Positions 32,331 through 43,940 of a stretch of 64,000 nt of DNA are shown in pieces; within the stretch, counting starts at the first letter, position 1, and each line of letters begins with the position of its first letter. The notes under the pieces are model-generated. The model made no database searches. It had not been told where the DNA came from and saw only the letters and a program-made list of their open reading frames with translations. The stretch lies in NCBI RefSeq assembly GCF_027595985.1, contig NC_073305.1, forward strand, positions 26,192,028 through 26,256,027, in the 5' to 3' direction. The position numbers were made by a program, and so were the translations under genes. The stretch comes from Sorex araneus (taxonomy: Eukaryota > Chordata > Mammalia > Eulipotyphla > Soricidae).

Positions 32331-34244
32331 CATCTTTTATTTTAAATATTGTTTTGCTGACAATAAAGATAGGCCGAGTTACAAGAAGAGAAAGTTTACT
32401 ACAACGTTTGAGTCACACTTTCAAATACTGTCCGGTGAGCCTGGAAAGTATTGAAATGCATCTTTTGAAAGAAACTGGCATAGGATTATTAGTTTTCTTG
32501 CTCAAGAACTATCCATTTATTTAAAGAATGAAGACTATCTTATCCCATGTGTCTTGAACCATTTACTAAACCTAGATTAGAATACATGCAACTACATAAA
32601 GAAAAATAGAACATCATTCAGTGTAGCAAATGTTCTTGATGCCCTACCCAAATCTCCCAGAACTTCTCACTAAGTGCCCATTTGCCCCACTTCCCACCTC
32701 ATCTCTGCTTTACATAGTCTTTCCCTGACTCTTGGTCTCACTTTTCTTTTAACAAGGGATAAATGCAAAGAAGTTAACGCTTCTTTGGAGAAGCCCAACC
32801 CAAAAGGTAGATGGAATATTCTACCTACATGAATAAACCTGCAGTCTCACCTTCCTCAGGAGGGAAAATTCTGAGAAGTGCCACTTTTGTTTTCCTAATC
32901 CCCAGGAAGAGTAAATTCTATTTATTCACAAGGTGACTTGATTGATATTGAATGTTTTACTGGCTTTCCCCTCCCACATCCTCACTTTCTTCTGATGTTA
33001 TCTGGATCACCTCTCAGATAGGCATTTTGTTCTTACATCACTCTTGGGACTTGCTTTTGGGGGAGCCAAACAAAGACATTATGGATCCATTGCTTATCTA
33101 AACAGCAATTATTTAGAGATTCCATGTTCTCAAGTAGAGTGAATCAATGCTTTTTGAATCTAATTCTAAGATGGGCACTATTGGTGGCTGAGTCAAAAAT
33201 CTTTGACATTATAGTGCAATTATATTACAGAATATATAGAATAGATCATATCTAATATAAATTCACTTATACTGTGCAGATAACATTAAAATTCATTATA
33301 TTATAATTTCATGGCAACTAAATTTTTAATAGAAAATACTGATGAAAAATACACAAAAAAGTCATTGGTATCTCATAAAAATGCATTGTGTATAGGTCTT
33401 TATTAGAGAAACATTAATTTCTGGAGAATAACTCTGTCATCCACCCAAAGAATCAGAATCCTCGACACTGAAGTCCTGGAGATAGGGAGGAAAAATTACT
33501 GAGATTCGTCATTTAATGTAACTACCTTGTTTTAATTCTGTGCTTCACCATTGATATTCCATGTGCCTCGTTTCTGTCACAAGGCACAGGGAATATCAGA
33601 GTCTTGCTACTGTTCTCATTTTTCTTGACAATAGCCCTAAACTTTTCTTCAATGATGGGGAGAGATTCTTGCAGGAGTTGAGAATGGTATGATATGATAT
33701 GCATTAATCTGCCTTATATCTCCTTTTAAAACTCATCTCTATCCGTATTCCACTGCTTCTACAATCTTTGGGATACTCTAGAGTAGAACCAAGGACACTG
33801 TATTTGTTCCCTTAATTTCCATCTGGGGGACACATAAGTTTCAGTTTCCTTTTTCATGACAGTTACCATTCTACCACTCCAAGTAAACTTCCCCTATTGT
33901 TCTCCTCTCTAGTGCTTTGTTCTTGTAACCATATCCTTTCCTTTATTATGCCATTTAAGTCATTTTAGTAGACTTCAACATGAAACAGAAATATGATTAA
34001 TTCCTGTTGTATGTACTTCATCAGACTAGCTCACCAAGTATAGAGTTATTAAACTTTTTATCATAATTCTGAAACTAAAGTAACAAATCACAAACTTCAA
34101 GCAATTTTGGCAGATATCTAATCTTTTTACTGTAGCAGGGATATAATTGTTCACATCAACAATTAAGTGGCATTGTGCGCTACATATGACAGGTGAAAGT
34201 AATTTGATTTTAATGCTTATGCTTTGTTTTTGATTTCTAAGTTT
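32331..34244. other. Two kb of unique DNA, no gene seen
   Basis: No repeat or exon recognised. A short inverted TGCC/CACAAGG pattern near 33560-33590 is not notable. Confidence 0.45.
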
Positions 34245-34400
34245 TGCTTTGTGGGGGTGAACAACTGGATGTATGAGGAGACTCTTCCTGACTCTGAGCT
34301 TAGGGGTTGCTCCCCAGTGGTGCTCAGGGGGCATGCAGTCCCAGGAAACAAACAGAGGTTGATTTCATGCAAGACAAGTGACTTCTAATTCCATTTTGCG
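34245..34400 (-). mobile_element. Old SINE-A
   Basis: CTTCCTGACTCTGAGCTTAG, CAGTGGTGCTCAGGGGGCAT and TTTCATGCAAGACAAGTGAC are the reversed SINE body and head. Diverged. Confidence 0.65.
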
Positions 34401-35440
34401 CACTTGAAGTATTTGTAGAGTTTGGTAGGAGAAATAATACAAGACAAGTCTTGTATACCTAAATAGTACATTCTTCATCTTTATTAGCAAGTTAAAATAT
34501 ACAAAAAATATTAGGATTGGTTTACTTTAACTTATCCCATTACTTGCCTGAGATTGACCTAAAAAAACTAGAAAAATATAAAGAAACATGCCATGACTTA
34601 CATATTATATAGAAAAAGTCTTAGATTCAAAGAAAATATCAATTATTTTACTGCAATCTTCAATAACTGAGAAAATTAAGACATTTACCATCAATGAAAA
34701 GAAGGGGAAGTTTCAGATGAAAAGATAACAAAGATAAATAAGGGTTAAGAGTATAGGAAAATGAATGTTTGTAATACATATTCTTAGTAAATCTCAAAAT
34801 TTTTAACAGAAAACTTATCTAGGGAAAGTATAAAGAAGAAAATTTTCTATTGTGTTTAATTGTTTAATTAGTTTGATGATTGAAAAATGAACTGTTATAA
34901 AAATAAATTCTGTTTAGATTGAGTACCTTTAGTTGATAGTTTTATAAGGAAGCTTGAGATCCTTCAGGTGTCTTTAAAAGCAAAAGATTTTTTAAGTTGC
35001 CAACTCTGATGAAGGTTCATCGGGTGATTAAGCAGAACAATGGAAAGAACATCTGCTAGGGAAGATAATCACCACTGCTGTAACCTGTTGGGAGACACTT
35101 CTGCTCTAATAAGGTCATAGAAGGCTCTCTCAAGTCGTGAAGCCAATGTACATACATTGCACAGATCTTATCAAATGTCTTTCTATGAAAGCCTCAAAAT
35201 TTATCCAGCAGGTTTGCATGACACAGACAAAGACTAATCACTAGCTAAAACCCACAACAGGGAATAAATTAAGTCAATCAAATTTAGCAAACTAGATTTA
35301 AAGTAGTTGGTTACACAGTAATAAATGCTCAGAGCAGCTACTAATTATTTATCCATGATGATCCATTAATTAGGTAATGGTGTGAAAGTAGAGCGTAGGA
35401 CTCCATTTGAAACTTAACTTTAAGAATTATTATGATTTTA
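34401..35440. other. Unique DNA, no gene seen
   Basis: Nothing recognised. Confidence 0.4.
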
Positions 35441-35447
35441 ACTCAAA

Positions 35448-35493
35448 TATGAAAGTTTTGTAACTGTATCTCATGGTGATTCAATAAAAAAAT
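35448..35493 (+). mobile_element. L1 3' terminus, 46-bp stub
   Basis: TATGAAAGTTTTGTAACTG, then ATCTCATGGTGATTCAATAA and A-rich: the very end of L1, as at 43110-43150. Confidence 0.75.
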
Positions 35494-35888
35494 AAGAACT
35501 ATGGACATGTTAGAAGAGACTGAATCTTTATCAGTCATCTTTATTTTTTTTATTTTTTTTTTTTAAAGAAATATTTTATTGAACCACCGTGAAAACAAAA
35601 AAATACAAAGCTTTCAGGTTTAAGTCACAGTCAAATACTGATTAAACCACCATCCCTTCACCAGTGCACCCGTTCCACCACCAAAAACCCCAATACACCC
35701 CCCTCCCACCCCACCCCCCATCTAAGTAGCTGATGATATTCCCATTATTCTCTCTATATATTGAGTACATTTCATATTTCCATACAGAACTCACTATTGT
35801 TGATTGGAAATTTTCCCCAACAATCAGGCCTGCTGAATAAGCATCATCTAATAATTTCTCTTCCTTGGTAAAGGTGAAGATTTTGAGT

Positions 35889-35916
35889 CCGCGCGGCCGC
35901 TATTGCGGCCGCGCGG
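35889..35916. repeat. GC hairpin with 12-bp perfect stem
   Basis: CCGCGCGGCCGC, loop TATT, then GCGGCCGCGCGG. It lies between the family E body and the monomer array. Family E copy 1 keeps one arm (AGCGGCCGC near 21868); copy 2 has lost the GC-rich core. Confidence 0.93.
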
Positions 35917-35939
35917 TTTTGGGTTTCTAATATTTTAGC

Positions 35940-37046
35940 TCAGTTCGCAGTCAAAATGGATGGCTCCAAGAATCTGCTCTGGTGCCAAAATGGGTTAGGA
36001 GACCTCAGGATCACAGTCAGTAGGCGGGAGGCTCTGCTTCTCGTGCCGCGGCTCTTGGTTCATCTCTGGGCGGAAGGCGCGCCGGGAACACCTCCCCTCC
36101 CAGGATCACCTACAGGCTACGTCACTAAAGAAAGTCCTACCTCCTGGTGTAGGGGTCTTAGAGGGTGGCTCTCACCGCGTGGTTGCTGCCGCTGCCGCCA
36201 TTTTCGCTCAGAAAAATGGGGTGGAGAGGGAAAAAAATCCCTCCCCGGGCTGCACGAGGTTGTAGTTCAGTTCGCAGTCAAAATGCATGGCTCCAAGAAT
36301 CTGCTCTGGTGCCAAAATGGGTTAGGAGACCTCAGGATCACAGTCAGTAGGCGGGAGGCTCTGCTTCTCGTGCCGCGGCTCTTGGTTCATCTCTGGGCGG
36401 AAGGCGCGCCGGGAACACCTCCCCTCCCAGGATCACCTACAGGCTACGTCACTAAAGAAAGTCCTACCTCCTGGTGTAGGGGTCTTAGAGGGTGGCTCTC
36501 ACCGCGTGGTTGCTGCCGCTGCCGCCATTTTCGCTCAGAAAAATGGGGTGGAGAGGGAAAAAAATCCCTCCCCGGGCTGCACGAGGTTGTAGTTCAGTTC
36601 GCAGTCAAAATGCATGGCTCCAAGAATCTGCTCTGGTGCCAAAATGGGTTAGGAGACCTCAGGATCACAGTCAGTAGGCGGGAGGCTCTGCTTCTCGTGC
36701 CGCGGCTCTTGGTTCATCTCTGGGCGGAAGGCGCGCCGGGAACACCTCCCCTCCCAGGATCACCTACAGGCTACGTCACTAAAGAAAGTCCTACCTCCTG
36801 GTGTAGGGGTCTTAGAGGGTGGCTCTCACCGCGTGGTTGCTGCCGCTGCCGCCATTTTCGCTCAGAAAAATGGGGTGGAGAGGGAAAAAAATCCCTCCCC
36901 GGGCTGCACGAGGTTGTAGTTCAGTTCGCAGTCAAAATGCATGGCTCCAAGAATCTGCTCTGGTGCCAAAATGGGTTAGGAGACCTCAGGATCACAGTCA
37001 GTAGGCGGGAGGCTCTGCTTCTCGTGCCGCGGCTCTTGGTTCATCC
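35940..37046 (-). repeat. 3.4 tandem 327-bp GC-rich monomers
   Basis: The period is exactly 327 bp (identical words at 36165, 36492 and 36819). Units look identical except the partial unit nearest the body (GGATGG versus GCATGG at about 35957). On the minus strand each unit has AAAATGGCGGCAGCGG, a YY1-type site as in human and mouse L1 promoters, and TGACGTAG, a half CRE. The layout recalls the monomeric L1 5' UTRs of mouse. A 368-codon frame on the + strand exists only because 327 is a multiple of 3. Confidence 0.93.
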
Positions 37047-37061
37047 TATCAGTCATCTTTA

Positions 37062-37344
37062 ATCACAAAATTCCAAAAAACTATGAAAGTTCCACCTTCA
37101 AATAAAACTTCTACTGAAGTTTTATTGACTAGTAAATCTTCAGTTATGATTCTTCATTTATTTTTAATAAGTAGTGATAAAATTTCATAATAACTAAAAG
37201 GTAATTTTAGTTATAGAAGTAATGTATATTTAAAATAAGAAATGGACTAGTGTAAAATTTGGATATAATCAAACCTTTATACAATCATGAAATGGGAAAA
37301 GAATTAAAGTAAACCAAAAAAAAAGATAAAATAAGAAGGGAATA
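37062..37344. other. Unique AT-rich DNA
   Basis: Nothing recognised. Confidence 0.35.
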
Positions 37345-37521
37345 GGGGCTGGAGCAATAGCACATTGGATAGGGCATTTGCCTTGCACACAGCCAACCCG
37401 GGTTCTATACCCAGCATCCCATATGGCCCCCTGAGCATCGCCAGGGGTAATTCCTGAGTGCAGAGCCAGGAGTAACCCCTGTGCTGAGTGTGACTCAAAA
37501 AGCAAAAAAAAAAAAAAAAAA
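37345..37521 (+). mobile_element. SINE-A
   Basis: GGGGCTGGAGCAATAGCACA, B-box-like GGGTTCTATACCC, body GCATCGCCAGGGGTAATTCC, GAGTGTGACTCAAAAAGC, then an A18 run. Near-consensus. Confidence 0.93.
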
Positions 37522-38640
37522 GAATATAAATAGTTTATTTTAAAAAAAGATTGGTCAAAGAAAAACACTAAGTATTTTTAAGACATCAGGAAAGAGTTAA
37601 ATTCTAACAATATTACTTCTCTTGTAAGGATCCTTCCTAGTTCCATGATAAAATGAGAGGCAAATTTATTTAAGACTATAAGGCTTATCAATCTACATGT
37701 AATTATTTATCAAAGCTTTCCCATCATAGTGATCATGCCATAGACTAATAACCAACTCATTTTATATATGTCAATTAAAAAATTGGCCCACAGAAATAAT
37801 CCCATGTTCTGTCTGCATGTGAAATGTCTTGAGAGGCAAGGAAAAAACAGAGGTCCTTATTAATCTCAACCTTTCTTCCACTCTGAAGAAGGTTGATATG
37901 CATAACGAATACTATTAAGATTTCATTTCCTCAATGAAAATTTTATTATCTTCATTTATTACACATTCCTTCCCTTTTGTATATTTTAAAATATATATAT
38001 TTAAATGACAATTTCCTTAAAAAAAACCCTAGAAGTTAGAATCAGAACACATGGAAATTTGTGGGGTCAGAACTCATGGGAATTTGTGGGGTCTTCGAGA
38101 TTTTAGTTTCCAGTAGCACAAAGAACCTATGTATATACAACTACTTACCATGGAAGCAAAACCAGAATCCAGGACTCACAGAATGTATCTGAGCTGTTCA
38201 CATCCTGTTATAGGCCTACACTAGAAAAATGAGTTGAAAGGTGAAGAGTTTTCTTGCTGTACACCTAGGCTCTGTCCACTCTTTATACAAGCAGTAAGGC
38301 TGAAAGTTATAGTACTAGATGAAGTACCCATGAAACACAAGTGACAGATATTATCTGTGAGGTTTGATTAGCCTTCTAATCAAAAGATGGGATGAGGGAG
38401 TGATTATATTTACTTGGTATAAAGGAAATTTTTAAGAAACTCTTATGACAGAAACCTCCAGGGAGGTCAGAGATTTTGATAATAGCTTATGTGCTCATTA
38501 TCGTCATATACAGGCAAAATTTATATATTTCCCATGCTCTAAGATACCAGATTCATATAGTTGTATTAATTATAAAATTTTAGAAGTCAGCTTTTTTTGA
38601 TACATGAATAAATGGGACACTAGGTCCCTCACCAAAATCC
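37522..38640. other. Unique DNA, no gene seen
   Basis: One small tandem duplication at about 38041-38095 (unit of about 27 bp ending GGAAATTTGTGGGGTC). No exon recognised. Confidence 0.45.
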
Positions 38641-38656
38641 AGATCCTATGATTCTT

Positions 38657-38831
38657 TTTTTTTTTCTTTTTGGGTCACACCCAGCGATGATGCTCAGGGG
38701 TTACTCCTGGCTTTGCACTCAGGAATTACTCTTGGCAGTGCTTGGGGGACCATATGGGATGCCGGAGATCAAACCCAGGTCGGCCGCATGCAAGGCAAAT
38801 GCCCTACCCGCTGTGCTATCGCTCCGGCCCC
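38657..38831 (-). mobile_element. SINE-A with 16-bp TSD
   Basis: AGATCCTATGATTCTT is exact at 38641-38656 and 38832-38847. Poly(T), TGGGTCACACCCAGCGATG, AACCCAGGTCGGCCGCATGC, ATCGCTCCGGCCCC. Close to consensus and recent. Confidence 0.95.
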
Positions 38832-38847
38832 AGATCCTATGATTCTT

Positions 38848-39218
38848 ATGCAATGGTCCTATATCATTTCTGAGGGAAGAGAACAAGTTTGGAGCATCTT
38901 TTCACTTTTTTTTTCATTCTTCCACTAAACTATTTTTGATTCACATGTTTATATAAAAGTCCCATCTGAAGAAAAGTATGTCAAATAGGCCTGGTTTTAG
39001 TGGCAAGAAAAACGTTGTTTTTTAATTAGTATAACAAATGACATACACTCTTACAGAGAGTGGAGGTGGCTCTCCTTTCCTTTTGGAACTTGTGTTTTAG
39101 TGGGCAAATAATAACATTCTAAATTAAATACTACAAATGAGTTCACATAGTAATGCAACCTAAGAAGAAAATGCAACGGATTGAAAAGGAGCAGTTGGCC
39201 TTTTAGAAAAGCTTCTAC
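38848..39218. other. Unique DNA
   Basis: Nothing recognised. Confidence 0.35.
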
Positions 39219-39375
39219 TGGGGTTAGAGATATAGGTCAGTGGTTAGGAGTGCAGATTTTGTATGTACTGGAAGTCAAGTCTAAACCTCAGCACTATGTG
39301 CCCTTTCCTCTGCACTGATGGATGTAACCCTAGATGCCCTGAGAAATACCAGGTATTGTTCTGAAGCCCCACTAA
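39219..39375 (+). mobile_element. Old SINE-A
   Basis: CTGGGGTTAGAGATATAGGTC, GTCTAAACCTCAGCACTATG, GATGCCCTGAGAAATACCAGG. Order fits the family; strongly diverged. Confidence 0.6.
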
Positions 39376-40336
39376 GGTGGTTCTAATGGTCTCTATGCAT
39401 TACAACACCTGAACATTGAATCATCCTGTTAGTTGACTAATACCAGAAATGACAAGCCCCCAGCCCCCTCTGAACATTGCTTTTTTGCATCTCTCCTCAC
39501 CAATAAATACAAATAAAAAGGATATTTCTAAGATATAAATCTTTGCACAAGAAGTTGAACGACTTTAGGAACCAGCCATTAAAGGCTGTTGGACCTTCAT
39601 TCCAGCAGTAGTTGCAAGGTTCTGGGGCTAGAATAAAATTGATAAAATAATTCAATAGGAGAAAGATCAAGATGGCTTGAAAGAGTAAGATGACTGAAGA
39701 TAACATGCAAGGTCATGTCTGAATTTTATGCTTAGTTTTAAAGAATAATCCATTTCAACATCCACTTTACACAGAGAAACATCAATCTTCAAGTTCTATT
39801 TTTGTCCAGACCACCATGATTTCATCAATGAAATTGAACCCAGCACAAAAGAAATGAAAAGCTGAATTCAAAATTGAAATGGAAAAAGGAAAAATAAAAC
39901 AACATCAAACTCTCCTGGGCAGGAAGAGTTATTCTTACCTTTTTTTGCCCCAAAACCCGAGATAAGGTCCAGCAGAATTCTTAGAAACCTATTTGCTTCA
40001 TTTGCAGTAAGGCAAAGTTGTGACTCCCAGGAGAGCCCACACAGAACTCTGCTGGCCATTCTGGTAACCATTGGTCTGTAGCCCACTCTTTCTTAAAATA
40101 TGCTTCCTGTTCTCTTTTCCCATGAAAAAAATCTTTCTTAGGAGCATACACAAAAGATGATTACTTTGACAACATAAATTGTTCTTTCAATCTGCGATCT
40201 GCTGCAATAAAGCTCTTTCCTAATCCATCTCCCTGTCTCTTGCTTGATTGCCCTGCCAGTGGCAGTGGAAGCTCACTTTTGTGCTTACAATGTCATTGTC
40301 GCTTATTCTATATGTTGTGACGTGACATAGCATAAA
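39376..40336. other. Unassigned; possible old LTR at about 39790-40290
   Basis: No gene seen. CTGCAATAAAGCTCTTTCC near 40202, followed by a CT-rich stretch and CTTACAATG, resembles the R/U5 end of a retroviral LTR. No TG start or flanking duplication could be paired with it. Confidence 0.35.
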
Positions 40337-40587
40337 ACTGTCACTGTCACTGTCATCCCGTTGTTCATCGATTTGCTCAAGCAGGCACCAGTAACGTCTC
40401 CATTGTGAGACTTCTTGTTACTGTTTTTAGCATATTAAATATGCCACGGGTAGCTTGTCAGTCTCTGCCATATGAGTGAGATACTCTTGGTAGCTTTCCG
40501 GACTCTCCAAGTGGGACAGAAGAATCAAAACCAGGTCGGCTGCATGCAAAGCAAAAGCCCTACCTGCTGTGCTACCGCTCCAGCACC
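40337..40587 (-). mobile_element. SINE-B, full length
   Basis: CACTGTCACTGTCATCCCG tail complement, TCGATTTGCTCAAGCAGGCA, GGTAGCTTGTCAG, AACCAGGTCGGCTGCATGC, ACCGCTCCAGCACC. The tail is a (TCACTG)n repeat, not poly(T). Confidence 0.9.
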
Positions 40588-40837
40588 TAATCAAATAAGA
40601 TTAGACAAAAATAATGGGGGTTATTTTATCAAGTCAATTAGGAAAAGGGAGCTAGAGAAAAAGACAACTGAATTATAAGACAACTGAGTTACAAGAAATG
40701 GAGAATCTTGCCATTCAATGGCACTCAAAAGAGTTTAAAAATCAAGGAACTGTGAAGATGGTCATTAAATCTCATGGAGTTAGTTATGTGATCAAGTTAA
40801 TCCATTTTGTGAAATTCACAGTAACAAATTGTATTTA
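40588..40837. other. Unique DNA
   Basis: Nothing recognised. Confidence 0.35.
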
Positions 40838-40962
40838 GTTTGAGAACCCCAACAGTGGTGCTCAGGAGTTATTCCAATGAGTGGTTAGAGGACCAGGAAG
40901 TGCCTGGAATTGCTTCTGAATGCAAAGCGTGTACACTTGCGCTTTGAACTATGTCCATAGAT
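40838..40962 (-). mobile_element. Old SINE-A fragment
   Basis: ACAGTGGTGCTCAGGAGTTA, AGAGGACCAGGAAGTGCCTGG, GAATGCAAAGCG. Diverged and partial. Confidence 0.6.
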
Positions 40963-41453
40963 CAGAGTAATTTAATAAAAAATTTATTAAATAAAATTTA
41001 ATAAAAATATTAATCCTTTATATTTTAATTTTATCTTATTTTTACAGTATCTCTTGACTTTAATGACTTCTTCTGATTTTCTTCTGAGCTGTATCATAAC
41101 GCATTGGTCATAGAAACCAAAATATTCACTTCTTGACACACTACATCTCTTGAAGTATAAGAGATAGCTCTGACTGCTTTTTATACAATACTTCTGAAAA
41201 GACTCCACAAAACATGTATCACTTTTCAGTAAGATTCTATAGATCTATTTTTACATACAGCATCTCCTTTATTTTAATAAAAAATCATAAGACAGAAATT
41301 GTGATTTTATTTCTTAAAAGAAAATTAATATTCAAAATATTTAGCAAAGTTTCCTGGTTCTTACAGCTAGTAAATGCAATAATTGAGACTATTGAAAGTT
41401 TGACACCTAAATGCCCAGATCTGCTTGAAATATTTCAGAAAAAAATCATCACT
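40963..41453. other. Unique AT-rich DNA, no gene seen
   Basis: A T/A-rich stretch with an inverted AATTTAATAAA near 40970-41010. Nothing else. Confidence 0.4.
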
Positions 41454-41620
41454 GGGGCTGGGGAGATAGTATAGTAGGTAGTACTCTTGCCTTGCACACA
41501 GCAGAACTGGGTTTGATTCCTGGCATCCCATATAATCCCTAAGGCACTTCCAGAAGTAATTCCTAAGTGATCCCCTGAGATCTGCCAGGTAAGTGGCCAA
41601 GAAAACAAAGAAAATAAAGA
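41454..41620 (+). mobile_element. SINE-A
   Basis: TGGGGCTGGGGAGATAGTATAG, B box GGGTTTGATTCC, GGCATCCCATATAATCCC, then A-rich. Moderately diverged. Confidence 0.87.
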
Positions 41621-42365
41621 ATTTATCATAGAAGAGAATCTCAACTAGAATTCTGCCTGGCCTTTAGGAAACCTTACAGAACCTAGAGTAATTTTAGTCA
41701 TTATTTGTTCAGTAATTTTAGTCATTATTAATCATCTTTTTATCAGAAGCAGTAATATCATATTTTTAATCTAAGTGAAAAATAATTACATACTAGTGTA
41801 TATCCAGGAAATTAGCATGAGTACAGAAATATAATAGCTTAAACACTGTCTTTTATAAAGCAACTTTTAAAAAGGTTGGGTGTCGTGTAAAATCATCCTC
41901 CCGCATTCCCATTTCAGCTCAGTGATGCAAATTGTTTTTCTTTTTGTGGTAATTTAATGCTCCCTTGAACTGACTCCCATGATTTCAGAAGCTGGTTTCC
42001 AAATAGTTATGCTCACCAATACAGACTCCCACGATGATAAATTCATTTTCTGCTTGACTTTTTGTAAGTAAAATTACACTTTGATACCAATCCTTTCTGC
42101 CAGTAAAAGCATCACTGAAACAGCACCCGAAATTTATGAGCAAGTATGTCTTATATTATATTCTGTGTTCTAACAATCGCTGTGCCAAGAGAAAGAGGAG
42201 GAAAAAGAAAACTTGCAATGTGGTTGCTATATCACAGTTTGCTTGTTCTCCAAATCCAGACATTACCATTTTTAGAGGGGTCGTAACAGTTATCAAAAAG
42301 AGCTGTTCTCAGATAAGAACTACCAAGATTCTTATATTTTTCCATTGGGTCCCAAGTCTCAGATA
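41621..42365. other. Unique DNA, no gene seen
   Basis: A 24-bp direct duplication (AGTAATTTTAGTCATTATT) sits at 41689-41733. No exon recognised. Confidence 0.45.
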
Positions 42366-42545
42366 ATCTGTTTATTTTTTAAATTGAATCACTGTGAGAT
42401 ACACAGCTACAAAGCTGTTCATGACTGGGTTTTAGTCAGTGTTTCAACACCTGTCCCTTCAACAGTGTACATCTCCCACCACCAGTATCCTCAGTTTCCC
42501 TCCTGCCACCTCTAGAATATCCCTATTTATTAACCAGTCAGACAT
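42366..42545 (-). mobile_element. L1 3' UTR fragment
   Basis: TTGAATCACTGTGAGATAC, CAGCTACAAAGCTGTTCATG and CCCACCACCAGTATCC are the reversed L1 3' end. 5' truncated. Confidence 0.8.
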
Positions 42546-42589
42546 TATAAATAGTAATCTAATTACAATAATTACACTTAGAGTTTTCT

Positions 42590-43152
42590 TTTAACTTTGG
42601 TACGTCTACACAATGGAATACTATGCAGCTACTAGGAAAGAGGAAGTCATGAAATTTGCCTATAAGTGAATGGTCATGGAGAGTATTATGCTAAGTGAAA
42701 TGAGTCAGAAAGAGGACAGATATAGAAATGACTGCACTCATTTGTGGACTATAAAATGACATAATATGAAACTGACACCCAAGGATAGTAGACAAAAGGG
42801 CCAGGAATAAAGTTGGAAGCTTCCTTAATGAGCTGGGGGGAAAGGCAGCTGGATTAGAGAAGGGAGCACTAAGTCAATAATGGTTGCTGAAAGTAGAAAA
42901 GGACCAAATGTGATAGCCTCTCAGTATCTCTATTGCAAACCATAATGCCCAAAAGGAGAGAGAGAGAGAGAGAAAGTATGGGGGAAATTGTCTGTCATAA
43001 AGGCAAGGGGAGGGGCGGGATAGGAGAGGGGGTACTGAGGACATTGGTGGTGGAAAATGTGCACTGGTGGAGAGATGGATGTTCTATCATTGTATGACTG
43101 AAACTCAAACATGAAAGCTTTGTAACTGTATCTCATGGTGATTCAATAAGCA
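42590..43152 (+). mobile_element. L1 3' end (ORF2 end and 3' UTR)
   Basis: ACAATGGAATACTATGCAGC starts in the last 60 or so codons of ORF2, then the 3' UTR GGTGGTGGAAAATGTGCACT and the terminus TATCTCATGGTGATTCAATA. It lies tail-away from the minus-strand L1 piece at 42366, 45 bp apart. Confidence 0.87.
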
Positions 43153-43154
43153 CT

Positions 43155-43330
43155 GTTTGTAGCACTGTTACCATGTTGTTCATCAACTTGCTCAAGCGGG
43201 CACCAATAACATCTCACCAATAACATCTCAAGCCACTGGTAGCTTGCCAGGATCTGCAGTGAAGGCGGGATACTCTTGGTAGCTTGCCAAGCTCTCTGAG
43301 AGGGACGGAGGAATCGAACCTAGGTCAGCA
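43155..43330 (-). mobile_element. SINE-B with small internal changes
   Basis: TGTTCATCAACTTGCTCAAG, GGATCTGCAGTGAAGGCGGG, GAGGGACGGAGGAATCGAAC. A 13-bp unit (CAATAACATCTCA) is duplicated at about 43205-43230, and the stretch that normally follows it is deleted. The head ends at the B box. Confidence 0.83.
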
Positions 43331-43744
43331 ATAAGAATAAAAATATTTAAATATTGAAAAAAATTAAAAAGAGGTCTTTTTAAAATTTATTTATGTTGAA
43401 GTAGCATAGTTAATAGCAGCATAAAGTCATTACTTTATAGTTTCAGAGCATCATATCAATCCTTCCCCCATTATCCCATGGTTCCTCCCCACCCTTCTCA
43501 GTCCTATTGAGCATGTCTAGGATTTGTTTCCACTGGGGTTTATCTAATCACAGTTGAGATTTTTCAACATTAGGGTGACAAAAAGATATAGACATCCAGG
43601 ATATGTCACTGTGACATACACAGCTCTCTAGATTGTACACAGCATGAATCAACTGAAGCTTCTAGTCAACATTTATAATACACTTACTGAACATTAAGTC
43701 AAGAGTCTTGTATTGTCAAGATCACAGTTCTTCCAAAAGGGATA
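43331..43744. other. Unique DNA
   Basis: Nothing recognised. Confidence 0.35.
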
Positions 43745-43940
43745 CGATCAGTGATCGTCACTGTTCTTTAACCCATGGGTGGTCCTTGGAAATGTCCTGG
43801 TGGTGCACCAACCCCCAGTCCCCAGCACTTATGAAGTAGCTACATCAGTGTTTTACAACCACCACTCCATGGACCAATGCTGGTAACCACACATAAACAG
43901 ATTGAAAACTACGGGTGCAAAAAGGTTGAAAACTACCTAA
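43745..43940. mobile_element. Possible hAT-type DNA transposon remnant
   Basis: The left side has CAGTGATCGTCACTGTTC and TTAACCCATGGGTGGTCCTT; the right side ends GTGCAAAAAGGTTGAAAACTAC, whose complement resembles the CAGTGGTTTTCAACC terminus common to mammalian hAT elements. Internal CCATGGACCAATGCTGG also fits. Too decayed to name. Confidence 0.45.

Larger units (their letters stand above)
35544..37046 (-). mobile_element. Family E retroposon, copy 3, with 5' promoter-like monomers
   Basis: A 1,503-bp unit with an exact 15-bp TSD (TATCAGTCATCTTTA at 35529-35543 and 37047-37061). Read on the minus strand it has: 3.4 GC-rich monomers of 327 bp; a short linker with a GC hairpin; a middle part shared with copies 1 and 2; an L1-like 3' UTR (GGTGCACTGGTGAAGGGATG complement) and poly(A). 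There is no coding sequence. The shared 3' end implies mobilisation by L1. The exact TSD and near-identical monomers point to a recent insertion. Confidence 0.92.

Noticed and set aside
35940..37046. CpG-island promoter of a cellular gene
   Set aside because: The GC-rich block is bounded by an exact 15-bp TSD and joined to a retroposon 3' end, so it belongs to a mobile element.
35940..37046. CRISPR-like array of regular repeats
   Set aside because: Direct tandem repeats with no spacers in a mammalian genome. They are monomers of a retroposon.
39790..40290. Retroviral LTR suggested by an AATAAA and CT-rich end
   Set aside because: No matching TG start or target duplication was found, so it is noted only as a possibility.
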